Of a stretch of DNA of 64,000 bases, positions 1 to 12,695 are shown in pieces. The stretch comes from Morinoia aosen (lineage: Eukaryota; Arthropoda; Malacostraca; Amphipoda; Talitridae). Position 1 is the stretch's first letter. Each line of letters starts with the position of its first letter. The stretch lies in contig CM059567.1 in NCBI GenBank assembly GCA_030386875.1, positions 54,978,020-55,042,019 of the forward strand, read 5' to 3'. The notes below the pieces were generated by a model. It saw only the letters and a program-made list of their open reading frames with translations, did not search any database and was not told where the DNA came from. The translations under genes were made by a program, and so were the position numbers.

Positions 1-561
1 ATTTGTAGGTACATTTCAGAATGCAGACATGAAATTTGAACGAGTGGCTGCGTTAATCACGCTATGGATCTCGCTGACATATTGCGTCGGCAAGCTCTGA
101 AGTCGACACTTTACTACGCGCACGAAATTACTTGTCATTTCTTAGTGGCAGATAAAGCCGACCGACTTCAGCACCACTCCTAAAAGAAGACAAATCGTTA
201 AAATATAAACATACAATTCTGTGAAGTTGAAGTTACAATGAGTGTCGTAAATGACACTCATCGGTACTAACCGCTTCTCAGTCTACAACGAAACGAGGTT
301 TTATATACACAAAACTTCACTAACATTGCATAAAAACAAAGAACACATTCAACCATAGAAAATTATAAATCAAGGAATGCATCTTACACTATCAAACTAT
401 TCCTACAAATATCTTACAACGTAAAGGAAGATAAATATATACAGTAACTTTACACAATCCATGCCCGAAAAAAATCATTACAAACGCAGAACAACGGCCT
501 CAGTTCAGACAAAATTTAGCATATCATAGTCATAATTCAGAGTACTTTTTCAGAAATCACA
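1..561. other. unannotated non-coding stretch
   Basis: No gene or repeat family was recognised here apart from the hairpin at 238-261. No frame over 60 codons is open. The sequence is AT-rich with normal CpG content. Confidence 0.5.
238..261. repeat. perfect 9-bp hairpin
   Basis: ATGAGTGTC and GACACTCAT form a perfect inverted repeat around a 6-nt GTAAAT loop. No function is apparent. It may be a chance hairpin or part of an unrecognised element. Confidence 0.5.
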
Positions 562-1000
562 CAGCAGCATAGCCAGAGTCACGGTTCAATACAAAATTAT
601 GAACATAATCAGTTAAATAGAAAACATCACTAGAGAAGTAAATAACATTGCAGCAGCACCGGAGTCACGGTTCAATCCAAAATTCAGAATATTATCAATA
701 GACTAAAAAACATCACTAAAGAAGTAAATAACACTGCAGCAGCACCGGAGTCACGGTTCAATCCAAAATTCAGAATATTTTCAATAGAATAAAAAAACAA
801 AGTAAATGGCACTACAGCAGCGCCAGAGTCACGGTTCAATCCAAAATTCAAAATATTATCAATATATAAAAAAACAAAGTAAATAAGACTACAGCAGCAC
901 CGGCGTCACGGTTCAATCCAAAATTCAGAATATCATCAATATAATAAGAAACAAAGTAAATGACACTACAGCAGCACCGGCGTCACGGTTCAGCACAGTC
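562..1000. repeat. tandem array of 76-89-bp units (about 6 copies)
   Basis: The motif CAGCAGCACCGGAGTCACGG recurs with variants at about 562, 651, 737, 815, 892 and 968, giving spacings of 89, 86, 78, 77 and 76 bp. Each unit continues with GGTTCAATCC and an AT-rich spacer. The units shorten steadily to the right through loss of spacer bases. GGTTCAATCC resembles a Pol III B box, but no A box lies upstream, so a tRNA-derived origin is not supported. Confidence 0.85.
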
Positions 1001-1491
1001 CGGTGACAGGTAACTAAACACGCGCCACGTGACGGTACGCGACACCAGACCTGCTCCCCGCATAATACCCTGAGCATGCGCACACAAATGCAACCAAATG
1101 AACGTCTCGTAACATCAAGTTCCGGAAAACGTGGAGCGCTCTACTCTCGCGCTCTGGATTAACAAACTAATATAATCTGTAGGTAAATTGTAAAAAAAAA
1201 GAAGTTAGAGGACATATAAACTACAAGACTAAGAGATGATGAAACTATTTTTTCAAAATATTCCATCCGAAAATAATGGGGAAAAGCTACGTACAATTTC
1301 CAAGTATATGGTACAAACGTCCTGTAAAACGTGGTCCGACAGTCAAAAATGACAGAGCAACTTCCTCACGTATGTAGCAGATTTCTTACACCCCACAATG
1401 AGGTGAAATTTATGTTAAGGATTGTTTTTAATTTCTCCCACAGAAAAGGTCAAAAAATGAAGCGTACAACATTTTACATTCTTAACACGTT
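1001..1491. other. unannotated non-coding stretch
   Basis: Bases 1015-1160 are relatively CpG-dense and include a CACGTG E-box core. The rest is AT-rich. A 74-codon frame at 1331-1555 runs into the adjacent MITE and is taken as chance. Confidence 0.4.
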
Positions 1492-1613
1492 AACTGCGAT
1501 ACGACCCATCGGTGAGTCGTTTGAAAGTTTCAACAATCTTTCAAAAAACTTTTGAATTTAAGTTTGCGTTAAACACTGAACTTCAGTTTAACCCACCGCA
1601 GTCAACGTGTTAA
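1492..1613. mobile_element. piggyBac-like MITE (TTAA target site)
   Basis: Seen: TTAA at 1492-1495 and 1610-1613 flanks a 114-bp core whose ends are inverted repeats. The left end is CACGTTAACTGCG and the right end read inward is CACGTTGACTGCG, one mismatch. Known: piggyBac-superfamily elements insert at TTAA and duplicate it. The core has no coding capacity, so it is a non-autonomous copy. Related ends occur at 5354-5579 and 17862-17941, which supports one family. Confidence 0.75.
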
Positions 1614-3229
1614 GCATTTCGGACTTGCCGAAGTGCAGTTAACTGATGTACCTGGCAAATTTTCACCGCACGCAACGCTAATGCATAACTAAAGCAAGAG
1701 TGCTCTGCACGCTAAGCAGGAGAACGATACCCGAAAGAGAGGCGTTGTCATATTATGGCGAGGCGGCATGAACGACCCGTTTCTTAAATCCGAGGCAAAA
1801 ACAAGCCATAGTGCACAGCCCCTGAACCTCGAACACCTTATGAGGAATAAAACACGGCACAAAAATCGTCCATGAAATTGTTCGCTGGAACCGCTCCGTC
1901 GGTCATCATGGAGCATCGATTGAGGGGGCAATGTACGACTTGAAAAGAAAGTTCAAAATAAACAACGAGAGCTGATTAGTTTCATACAAAAAGTACGGTA
2001 TAAAAAATAAAAGTATATGACTTGGTTTCTGACTCATACCGCTGATTTCCTTTAAGACTCGATAAAAAGAGAACACAATAAAATAAGGGTTGACATCTGT
2101 ACGGCACCTACCTAAATTTAACTTCAGTATGAACAGTTCATCTGTGCATAAAACGTCGGCACATCAGTGAGACAAACGATTTAACTTCCTACTGGTCCGA
2201 AGATTTTGTAGAAGTTTTATCTCATTTCTTTACTCGTTTTAAAAAGCACTAAACATAATCTGTATCCTTGAATTTAAAGCACATGATACACTCATCGAGC
2301 AAATCAACAGTAAAAATAATCCAATGAAAGTCGTAAAGACAAAGCAGTGCATGCGTCGCAGGCTGTTAAATGCTGTTATCTAACCTTCAAATATACAAAA
2401 CAATCGATTGGACCATCCGCATTCAAGAAAACATGTACCAGCTCCTTTGTGACCAAGTGAAGCAGTACAAGCGAGCTAGGCTTGTACGTCCATCAGAGAA
2501 CTAAGGCCTGCACTGCAGTAGCAACATCAGGATGAATGGCCCAAGAATGTCACCTGCAAGTAACGCTTATGTGCTTCCTCGTACTCTAAAAGGAAGCTCA
2601 GGAGACCTTCGTAAAAAGTGCTCCTTTACGAGAACTTGGACGCTCAAATGACAACTTCGGACGCCACCTGCACGAATGCTCTAACAGCATTGCAGACCAA
2701 ATTTAGGCAGACGTAGAACGAACATTTTTCAGTACGAGTGAACGAAATTCCCCAGAGCTCTAATAAAACAATACTAAGCGTTTATTAATTACTTTATCAT
2801 CAGCGAGACATGTACGATAAAGTAGCAGAAGAAATTACAATTTGAGTTGAAGCATTTTCGTCAACAATGATAGGAGTTAACCGAGTCCTCTCTATGAAGC
2901 ATTCGGAATATGCTACAATGTACGAGTCATGTCAGTGTCGTTAAGGACTTTTAGAGCTGATGACACCTTAATAGGCAAGGCAGAACAGAACTGAGGAATG
3001 CCGACATGCGATGTCCAATTCCCTTCCTGAACACTTCACGGCCGCGCGTGTTAGGACATGAAACTTTTTCGAAACACGAAAAAAAAACTAAAAAAGTTAA
3101 GATATTCATCGTTCATGAGTTCACAGTGAAGTTAAAAAATTGCTTTAGTATTACTTTGACTATTTATAACAAATTCACGTTTGTTCAGGGACAGATTTTC
3201 ACGTTTACGAAGACAAGGTAATATCATAG
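1614..3229. other. unannotated non-coding stretch
   Basis: No supported gene. The minus frame at 1689-1931 (80 codons) and the plus frame at 3006-3221 (71 codons) show no family signature. Bases 2400-2720 are of higher complexity but have no long open frame. Confidence 0.4.
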
Positions 3230-3560
3230 GTTAGTGGAGGCTTCCTTAACCACAAAAAGGCGCTCTCAAGAAAGGAAGGGGGAATACACAATTAATGGTA
3301 AAATGGAATTGAGGGAACGCGGAATCAACGCGCAAGGTACGTCTCCAACACTGCGCATAGAAACAACACGAAGGTTATAAAACAAGATAAAAGTTTAAGA
3401 GGATTATAATAGGTGCTGAACAAGAAAGGACAGTATGAACTAAAAAAAAAGGATTTTCACAAAAGAAAAACCTACTTTACCTCAACAAAAGGAAACCCAC
3501 CTATCTAGAAATCGGGGTATCACATCTTCCACCTATGAGCGCTAATTCCTACAGAGAAAA
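3230..3560 (-). mobile_element. SINE-like family copy 1, divergent
   Basis: It aligns by eye over the whole family length, from the GGCTTCCTTAACCAC end to GAGCGCTAATTCC near 3550. It has many substitutions and small indels and no visible target duplication, so it looks old. On the plus strand the element's 3' end is on the left, as in every other copy. Confidence 0.75.
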
Positions 3561-5139
3561 AGGTTGTTCTCTCTCAAGAGAAGCCTTCAAAGACTATAAC
3601 AACGTAGTGCTCATTTTGCAATTTTCTCCTGAGAAAATTATCAGTTCATTGGTGTAGCGGAGCTATGTAATTTACTTCGCTAAGCTACTAAGCGCATAGA
3701 GAGCGGGTAAGCACGGACAGTTGCGGATGTCCTTAATAAAAGCACCACAATTGAGAGCCGAGTCATTCTCCTGACCTTTGCACGCAACCGAGTTCCCATT
3801 TAGTGCAAGCTTCGCCGAGATGACGGACGGCGTCTGAGGCGAAGACAACTGAGCTGTTCTAGATAGAAGTCAAGAAAATCCAGTGCATATTTGGAACAAA
3901 TTTATGAGAGGTAGCACCCAATTTTATTCTCTTTTAAGACTTTTTTACTCAAAATAAAGCCAGCTGAAACTTGGAACAACAATTATTTCCACCAACAGTG
4001 CTCGTCAATCTTTTTTTTTTTGTGCAGCCAAAGACACTTTCCTTCAGCTCTCCCTAATCCGTAAATTACTTTCTTGGATGTTTTGCTTTTTCCTCTCGCT
4101 AAGAAGGACAAAAATAGTCTGTACCCTGGCCGAAGTGGCAGTGAGGGTGACAGGAAACGGGACAACATCGCAGGAGGTAGCCCGCTGACCCCTATAGGAA
4201 ATGAAGGTCTAACTTTAAAGCGCCACACTCGGCGCCACTGTAACAGATGGCACGTCTCCCTGGCACCACTAACTCAGCGCACAACAGGAAAGACCCACGA
4301 GCGGGTACGGATATACAAAAAAAACTGAGGCAATCTACATAGACTAACACCTTTGAAGTTGCATGACCCTGATTATCAGGGTTACATAAACGACAATAAC
4401 TGCTCGGTGGCGTCATTTGCTGCCACAGGAAACAGCCGTGAAACCTGACATGCACCACCACTAGCATTTACGAGTATCTACATGGGAAACCCATGTGAAT
4501 ACCACTGAAAAATTTCCAGCTTTTTGAACAAAAAAGAACACCCTCAATTAAGTTTCACTTAGCTATACATGAGACAAAACAAGCGGTTACACCTTTCAAA
4601 ATATTTTCATGTGGCAAAGGAGAAGTTCGGAAAATCAGTGTACTTTATGTGTGCCACAACAGATTACACAAGAGCGACTTCAGCTAAGACCTCACAGTAA
4701 GTTCCCTGTTGAGGCCAGAAATTATTTCGGGGAAGCCACGAGCAAAACGACCGCAACCTTCTCTTAGCTATCGTAAAGAGGCGCCGTTAATTCTTCAAAG
4801 TTCTGTGGGTTTTGAGGGTCTGAGTGTGAAAAATTTACCGCCAAAGGTGTGAAGCTATATAAAAGATATTTAGTTCTGTTCGAATGTAAAATTATTACAC
4901 TCAGGAAACAAAAACAATATATTTATTTCTAGGTAAAGCCTTGATACTCCATGAAATCAAACAATACGAAAACTCAATCACAGAATACGAACGCAATTGG
5001 ATACTGATCCCAGTACATCATACGAAAACGTAAAAAAAATAAGTATGCGAAACGAGTACACTAGTCTTGAGCAGCATGAAATATTAGGATAGAAAAAAGT
5101 TTTTCAAAAATGAATATAAATTGAGGAAGAACGTCAGCG
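3561..5139. other. unannotated non-coding stretch
   Basis: Mixed-complexity DNA. Three overlapping frames of 81-91 codons at 3983-4467 lie on opposite strands and have no recognisable motif. Nothing else is supported. Confidence 0.4.
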
Positions 5140-5265
5140 GTAACGAAAAAACAGCAGTGAACCGAAAAAAGATAGTCCGTTGCAAAAACTTTTCGTTCTA
5201 AAAAAAAAGGAAGGCTTACATAAACTTTGTGCCCGGGACCTCACATCTTCACCCTCACATTACTA
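5140..5265 (-). mobile_element. SINE-like family copy 2, 5'-half fragment
   Basis: Only the family segment from ACAGCAGTGAACCGAAAAAA to the GGGACCTCACATC region is present. The AT-rich 3' tail region is missing or unrecognisably diverged. Confidence 0.6.
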
Positions 5266-5353
5266 TTTCTCATATTTACAAGTTGTATCGCCTGAGGAGT
5301 AAGAACGAAAATTTACCGTGGCCAATAGTTTGAAAAAAATCTTCTAACACATA

Positions 5354-5579
5354 TTAACACTTTGACTGCAGCAATTAAGTTCAACACCGAACTTAAATTT
5401 AAAGTCAATTGTAGTAAACTATTTTGAAAATATCAAACACGAACTGGATTGTGCATTCATTTAGCTTTGATTCTTTGATTATTTATGAAAATTGAGTAGG
5501 GGACTACTGGTCGGTCAGCAGCATTATGAAAATTACCTCTGTGTACCACCGGTGGGGCACGTCGCAGTCGAATTGTTAA
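5354..5579. mobile_element. piggyBac-like MITE (TTAA target site)
   Basis: TTAA at 5354-5357 and 5576-5579 bounds the element. The left end is CACTTTGACTGCA and the right end read inward is CAATTCGACTGCG. The internal segment GGTCAGCAGCATTATGAAAA is shared, in the opposite orientation, with the element at 17862-17941. This ties the two together as one family. No coding capacity is present. Confidence 0.7.
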
Positions 5580-6091
5580 ACGGATTTCAATAGCTGTTTC
5601 ATCACGCACCTGTTTGCACTAGACACTCTTCACTGTACTAAGAACTCATCCTAATAAAATATAACAATCGCGGTCAATAGTTATAGGACATATTTTGGTA
5701 TGAATTAACTTAACGCGCGTGTTCAAAGTAACACGTCAAGAAATGTTATGCGACAAATCAAAGCCTAGACCCCACGTTAAATATTTGCCCCCAAGTGAAA
5801 GATAACAATTGCCCCGCAAGGAGGAAACAAACTTTTCAAATACTTTAATTCAAACTAAATATACTTTTCGGCCACGAAAAGTATATTTCCATCTACAAAA
5901 ATTACATCAAAATAATACAACTAACATTTATAATAAAATGTTTGCCATATATTCCTACTGTGCCAGTACTTCCCCTTTCTAATTTCAAAATACCACGACT
6001 AACGTTTATAATAAAATGTTTGTAATATTTTCCTAACAAGCCAGTACCTTCACTTTCTAATTTTCATCTTGAGAAAAATGATTGAATAGTA
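5580..6091. other. unannotated non-coding stretch
   Basis: AT-rich. A 35-45-bp segment around TTTATAATAAAATGTTTG is duplicated at about 5929 and 6008, a short local tandem repeat. No gene was seen. Confidence 0.45.
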
Positions 6092-6434
6092 TCCTTCGTG
6101 GTTCTTTTATTATTATTATATAAGAAATTTTTAGCCTCCCTTAACCACGACAAAGATGTTCTAAGAGAGGAAAGAGGAAGACACCATTTAGTATGGAGTT
6201 GAGGGAACGTGGAATCTATGCACAAAGTGCACAGAAACAGTAAGCTAGGAAAGAAGTTCATGAAACAAGAAAAAAGTTGAAGAAGAAAGTAGTAGGTGCT
6301 GAAAAACAGGACAGCAGTGAACCGAAAAAAATGGTACGTAACAAAACAAAAACCTATTTATTACAAAAAAAAGGAAGCCTACCTAACCTTAAGCTCGGGC
6401 CCTCACATGGTTCCCCTGGGTCCTTCGTGGTTCT
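6092..6434 (-). mobile_element. SINE-like family copy 3 with 14-bp TSD
   Basis: The target-site duplication TCCTTCGTGGTTCT is at 6092-6105 and 6421-6434, so the insert is 6106-6420. Its 3' tail (left side) is an ATT repeat followed by ATATAAG. It is 5'-truncated: the plus-strand copy stops at GGTTCCCCTGGG and lacks the terminal hairpin region. Short frames across it (6064-6261 minus, 6277-6625 plus) are incidental. Confidence 0.9.
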
Positions 6435-9400
6435 ATTTTTTACTTTTACGAAAGCGCAACTTGGTACAGCTAGAAACACCCACCGCAAAACGAAATAATA
6501 CTCGAACGCTACACAATAGGCACACCAGAATTCGTACGCACGTTAAAGCACTAGTTGCACACTTGCTGTTTGCAGTGAACCAAAGCACAGATCATAACAA
6601 GCGGTTACCTGACAGCTGCGCTTGAACCAACGACTGGCACACACACGCATATATTGCAGCTCATGATGGTGATATTAAAATGTTACTTCATGAGACAGCA
6701 CAATGCATTAAGGCGCTCCACAAAGCCACGAAGAGTCTTCGCTTTTGCAGCCGCTCACACAAAAATCATCGCGCTAAGTCAACACATTCTCGTAAGACCG
6801 TCAGCTGGTACGGGCGATACCAAGTCAAGAGCGCAAGAGACACCAAATTTGAAGTAAGATGAAAAATTTGAGACGTAAAATTTATCTTTTGGCAGACAAA
6901 CATTTAACAGTTTCCACCAACGTCCTAAGAGCAAGTACATGTGATTTTCGAGGTTTAAATTCTCTGGCTCATGCAAAAAATAAATTTCTTGGAAAATAGT
7001 CAGCAACAATCCTTAGAATTCAGCAGAGAAGTAACGTACGCACAATCATCAAGAAGCGTCATTTAAAAAAATGAAGAACCATGACTCAAAGTATGCCGAG
7101 GCAAAAATTACAGCTCAGACGACTTCTTGAACGGAGGTTCATAGAAATGAGCCCCAGCAGACATCGAATAAAACTAATCGCTGTCATGGTATGAAAACAC
7201 CTACTAAAATCGCTTCAGCCGGTAAAAATGACGAATTAAAATGAAGAAATGAATATAGCGCGACGGATAAAAATGAAAAAACAACTATAAGGCGTAGACT
7301 GGCAATGAGTTCTTTAGCTGAGGTTAAACAACGACAGATTTTTGAGCTCTCCCCCCTAAAAAAAACCCCTAAGCAATACACCCCAAAAAACGCAAGTACA
7401 GGGCAGACCTACGAAGAGGTGGCGCAAGACATATAGCGGGGCAGGCCGAGAGCGGAGTTGCAGGTGAGACAAATAGGCAACCTGTAACGGGGAACGGTGT
7501 GGGCGTAGCCCGTTTTAGAGGGGCTCTCCCGCATTGGCAACCCAGCGGGGACCGGACCGAGGCTATTGCGAGAACACCTGTGCCGTTTACAAATCAAAAC
7601 GTCGAGTGTGAATTTACAAGCAAACGAAGAACTACATGCATGCGCAATCACAACATCCTGGTCGACGATTTTTAAGTGAAAGCATGGCAACGAATAACTG
7701 AACGACATAGCACTTTGAATTGGCCAAAAATATGCAATATATTCTTCATAGGATACAGTCACACAGCAACTAATATCCATATAGTATAATCAGATTTAAC
7801 TGGAAATCACTTCTAAACTGCTTTAAACATGTTTCTGCTCAATTTCTAATCCGAACTAGGAATTCAATAAATATACCTGGATTATTCGTGGTAGTAGTAG
7901 TGTTTCAGTTCAGTTTCTGAGTGTTAACTACAATATCGGTCAAATTTAGAAGGTCAATACACAAGAACTAGATTTAGATTTGTTCAGAAATGCCACCACA
8001 AGGGTATAAATTTTGACGTCTCACTTGGCACAGTCGCCAAAAGTCACTAACGGGTCTCGAAGAAGCAAAGAATTATGATGAAAAGTTAATAGAATGAAAT
8101 AAAAAATTAGAAATAATGATAATAGCGCAACAGGTCGCGACTAACGCTCAACATTTTCTACCTACACTCGATTTGAAGGTAGGAGTCATGAATGTAAGGA
8201 TTTAATAGACAAACTTTTCATGAACGTTACAGCAACACGAACACTAGAAATTGAAACCGTAAGACGGTTCACAAACTTCGGACACAAATAAGCCACTAAC
8301 CAGCGACACGTGCTGGAACTAAATCGGCTGTTGAGACCAAACAACCGCTATGAGACGCATAAGCTTTCGCCTCAAGCAAGTTCTTACGTTCTCCGAGCAA
8401 ATCGATCGCTTTAATTCAGTTTCTAAATCTGATAGGATGCGCTGACGTACTTTGACACCTGCCTACACAACAATGAATGACAATGGATTACGGGGTTCCG
8501 TTGAGTTACGGAGATCGCTTCAATGGACTCGGAAGCAGAGAATCACAGGAACGTATGATCAGATGTACATAGAAGTGCATTCATTGTTTCTATGCGAGGA
8601 CACTGAAGTACTGTTATTATAGAGAAATAATTGCACACTAATCTCAGAGAATGAGAGCACCACACACATGCAACACGACCACGGGCCATTACGATAGCGG
8701 TAATGGGACGGACGGGGAGAAATCCAGCGCTCGTGCGTTAGTACACGCAACACGTAAATCTCGTACGTGCTGGCACTCAATCCTTATGTACCATCCTCAC
8801 AGTGTTTTCTTTCAAGAAATTAAACAACGGTTATTTAACTGTAGGATCCGCTAATCAAAGGCATGAAAGTACACCTAAGGAATAATTAAATTTTACTAAT
8901 ACTATAATAAGAAACGAACAGACAGATGCGAGAGTGAACATGCGGTGGCAAACCATCCCTCAACAATTATACCAATTTAACAAATGATCTCAGGCTCAAT
9001 ATAAATTGATAACATAACTCACTGTTTTTAAAACATACGGTAACGAAATCGCACCTTCTCCTGATATTAGTTAAGAGTAAAAAGGGACAAACGCTGCCTG
9101 TAAGAAAGGGGAGCATCGAAAACAAGCTCACATTTTCTGTCAAAGCTTACAATAGACAGCCACAAAGAAAATCGGATGCAACAGATGAATAAATTCTTTG
9201 CGAATGCGGACTTATTGATGAAGGACATTTGAAAATCACAGCATCAGACCAGACGTCAGTGCAACGGATCTAGAGGCACTCAGAAATAGGCAAGTGAAAC
9301 CCTGAATTCAGTAAATCTCTAAGATTTTGCCCGGAAAATACTGTTTCTTGACGAGATTTACTGACAAAACTTCTGCCGGGAAACGCAAGAAATGGTGGTT

Positions 9401-10210
9401 AAACGAAATAGCATCAAAAATTTGGCTTCCACGGAATAATAATAACGTATTTCATTGAGCCAACTGGCTAACGACGTGTTAGAAAATGTTAGAAAATGAC
9501 GACCTGAAACCTCACAACACAAATTAAAGGGAATATTTTGTAGTAAGTTTTCTCAACGTGATACCCATGTGTGTATAACAACTACGGGTTTTTACGTCAA
9601 GATGTTGGGGCTCCGGCGTTCAAGTATCTTACGCAAACAAACTCAATTGACCAATTCAACACTTCACAACACTTCGTTATGTCTGAACGTATTCTAGATT
9701 CTGTAACAAAGCTTACCTTTCAGCAAATATACTAACGAATTTCAAGTTTAACCACTGCCCACATTACTACTTTTGCACTGTAATTTATCTATTAACGATA
9801 ATATTTTTATACATTGATGATAGAATGATAAATAAAATTTAGTGGGAGCAAAGTTTTGCAACAAAAGGGATCTAAAAACATTCAACGCGCAATACACATA
9901 TTTCTGCCTGGTGCTATGAAGATGGGTAAGCAACTTAATGGCATATTCTGTTGAATTACCGATGTCCTTGAAAATTTTAAGCAAAGAACTAGTATCCAAC
10001 TTCGCGACAAAGAATACGAAATTAACAATATTTGAAGAAAATAATTCTTATGTTTTGGTTAGGTTATAAGTAGCATAATAGGGAAATCGATTTTTATACT
10101 CGAATACATTTTATCCTTCCTAATAAATATGAAAAATAAAATTGGGCGACAACATTTTCGCCTCGTATGATACGATAATAGTTCCTTTATAAAAAGGTCG
10201 AAAAGCATAA
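6435..10210. other. unannotated non-coding stretch
   Basis: The longest frame is a 123-codon minus frame at 7409-7780 with no family signature. Bases 7410-7580 are a GC- and CpG-rich islet in otherwise AT-rich DNA and could be a degraded element or regulatory DNA. No RNA gene or mobile element was recognised. Confidence 0.4.
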
Positions 10211-12018
10211 AATATAATTCATTTATACCGGTACGTGAATGACGCACGAACTTTCCCGAACTCCCTCAAAGTTGCTAGAGTAACCCCTATCTTTAAAAAT
10301 GGTGAAAAAACCTGTGTAAACAATTATCGACCTATCTCCATGTTACCAATTATTAGCAAGGTATTCGAGAAAATTGTGTATAAAAAAGTGTACTCTTATT
10401 TTGAACAAAAATCATTTCTCTATGATAAACAATACGGCTTTCGCTGTAAAAAATCAACAACACAAGCAATATTAAATCATTTACAATTCCTTTATTCTAA
10501 TATAGATAACGGAAAGACTGTCTTCTCTGTATTTCTTGACTTTCGAAAGGCATTCGATTGTGTGGACCATAACATATTACTCTCGAAACTTCATTGTTAT
10601 GGCATTCGTGGGGTTGCCCATGATTGGTTCAGATCATACCTAACAAATCGGAAGCAATACGTTGTCATTGACGACGCAAAATCAGACCCACAGAAAATTA
10701 GCCGTGGAGTTCCACAAGGATCTGTTCTTGGGCCTCTCCTTTTTCTGATTTTTATCAATGATATGATTAAATCTACATCATTTTTTAAATTCATACTTTT
10801 TGCCGATGACAGTACGCTTTCTGCGGTCCTTCCGAACGAAAATCTCACTACGATTGCGGAGAGTATAAATAATGAACTCCATAAGATTTCACTGTGGCTT
10901 AAAGCTAATAAAATAAGCCTCAATATCGATAAAACAAATTATATTACGTTCTCATACAAGAAAAATATATCTCTACCATCCATTAAAATTGGCGAAGGTG
11001 AAATCAAAGAAACCAACTCATGTAAATTTCTGGGCATCATAATAGATAAACATCTGACCTTCAAAGAGCACATCACTCATATTAGTTCTAAATTATCAAA
11101 ATCCATCGGAATCCTGAATAAAGTTAAAAATTTCCTGCCTGAAACAGCCTTACTAATGCTTTATCGAACGCTCATTTCACCATACCTGCAATACGGAATA
11201 GAAGCATGGCATGGAACTGATAAAAATAAAACCAATATAATTTTTACTCTGCAAAAAAGAGCCATCAGAGCGGTAAAGAACCTAGAATATAATGCTCACA
11301 CAAATGATTCATTCAAAAATTTACAAATACTTAAACTCTCGGATCTCTACAAAATCTCCATCGGCAATTTCATCTACAAAACATTAGCTAATGATGGCGA
11401 CAATAGCCTTCAACAGTTATTAACTGCGCAAACTGGTCATCACGACCATTTAACACGAAATAAAAGTAAATTCATGCTTCCTTATTATTCAAAGGCCCGC
11501 TCGCAACATAGTATACTATTCGTTGGAACTAAAACCTGGAACTCAATACCTGCGGAGATCCGTGAAAGTAATTCTTACAAGGTATTTAAAAGAAATCTTG
11601 AGTCTCACTTCTTATCAGAATACTAGTTGTGTAAGATCACCAAGTCAAATCCTGCCTCCTACATGTCTGGTCCTAATAATGCAATTTGCCATGAGTAATA
11701 TCGCCGATTTTCAGTCTGCTCCCAAATCGTTATCGAATATACTGTTAAATATTGTCCATATGACCTTTATTGTGAAATTAAACATCAATATCGAGTTCAT
11801 TATCCTGTTGATCAGTCTAATGCGAAACTAGGCTAAGTGAATTAGGTTAAACATTATTGTACGCCCTAGAATAATGTAATGGTAGGATGCCCTAGAAGTC
11901 GCTGAACTTATTCGGGCCCACAGGTAGCTATTTCTCAACTCTGACCATTGTATTAGACTTAAGAAACATTCTACCTCTGTCTCTCCTGTGGTAAATAAAT
12001 TGTTTAAATTGTTTAAAA
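10211..12018 (+). mobile_element. 5'-truncated CR1/L2-like LINE
   Basis: It contains one long reverse-transcriptase ORF, a 3' untranslated region of about 390 bp and a terminal TTGTTTAAA repeat near 12000-12017, the kind of short tandem tail typical of CR1/L2-like elements. ORF1 and the apurinic endonuclease domain are absent, so the copy is 5'-truncated, probably during target-primed reverse transcription. An in-frame stop at 10208-10210 marks the left limit of the open frame. The exact 5' junction and a target duplication were not resolved. Confidence 0.75.
10235..11626 (+). CDS. non-LTR retrotransposon reverse transcriptase (partial)
   Basis: This is a 463-codon open frame encoding the reverse-transcriptase domain and C-terminal region of a LINE, which copies element RNA into DNA at a nicked target. 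Visible motifs in order: NYRPISMLP near residues 30-38, FLDFRKAFDCVDH at 100-112 (motif A aspartate), RGVPQGSVLGPLLF at 157-170, FADD at 189-192 (catalytic pair), and FLGIIID near 264. The C-terminal half has the LQKRAIR and TWNSIP motifs common in CR1/L2/jockey-group elements. There is no stop or frameshift across the domain, so the copy is fairly young. The first codon is GTG in a truncated frame, so the annotated start is not a real initiation site; homology begins near TFPNSLK. A partial element protein, not a host gene. Confidence 0.92.
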   Translation: MNDARTFPNSLKVARVTPIFKNGEKTCVNNYRPISMLPIISKVFEKIVYKKVYSYFEQKSFLYDKQYGFRCKKSTTQAILNHLQFLYSNIDNGKTVFSVFLDFRKAFDCVDHNILLSKLHCYGIRGVAHDWFRSYLTNRKQYVVIDDAKSDPQKISRGVPQGSVLGPLLFLIFINDMIKSTSFFKFILFADDSTLSAVLPNENLTTIAESINNELHKISLWLKANKISLNIDKTNYITFSYKKNISLPSIKIGEGEIKETNSCKFLGIIIDKHLTFKEHITHISSKLSKSIGILNKVKNFLPETALLMLYRTLISPYLQYGIEAWHGTDKNKTNIIFTLQKRAIRAVKNLEYNAHTNDSFKNLQILKLSDLYKISIGNFIYKTLANDGDNSLQQLLTAQTGHHDHLTRNKSKFMLPYYSKARSQHSILFVGTKTWNSIPAEIRESNSYKVFKRNLESHFLSEY

Positions 12019-12695
12019 TGAGAAATTTACCTGGTGGTTCACATATGGCTCAATACGCAGGGAACGTGCCAACTAAGACATCAATGTAACTCAGGGGCGG
12101 AACATTTCACTATCTCTCAAGCACAGCTCGCGACACTCGCAATGTGAAGCATCAACATGTCGATGAGACATTGAAGGTGAAATGAAAAAAAAATAAAAAT
12201 GACTATGACACTCGAGCAGAAGGTCGGCCGGTACGTCGACCTCACCCACGAAAAAAGAAGTAAAGAATGAAAGATGATGCCCACCCTAACAGGATATCTA
12301 AACCCATAACCCCCAGCAACAAGTTTTGCTGACTCTGCTTGTACCACCCTGAATAACCTTTGAGGAGCACTAATTCGCAGAAATATTTCACATATTAAAA
12401 ATTAATAAGGGGATTGAGTGCAAAAGTCCAAAATGAAACTTAACAATTTAGACCTTGCAATCCCTACAGTACGGCGATGAAACAACAATTTAGACCTTGC
12501 CATCCCTACAGTAAGGTAAATGTGGACACAAGAAGGTAGCAGAGCAGCAGCACCCGGCGCTGCGAGCACACCACACGGCCGCTGGAGGCAGCGCAGAGGC
12601 GGTGGCACGTGGGTGAACGAGCTGCAGGGGCCCCTCACCGACCGACGGCCCACACGCTCTCGTAGCCGCCGCGTGTCACTGCAGCGCAACGGGCG
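12019..12695. other. unannotated stretch with GC-rich islet
   Basis: Bases 12520-12695 are strikingly GC- and CpG-rich and lead directly into the tandem array. A 12-bp word (AATTTAGACCTT) is duplicated at about 12445 and 12488. Open frames here and in the array reflect base composition, not a gene. Confidence 0.4.

Noticed and set aside
7409..7780. 123-codon minus frame over a GC-rich islet
   Set aside because: No family signature; the islet's composition lowers stop frequency.
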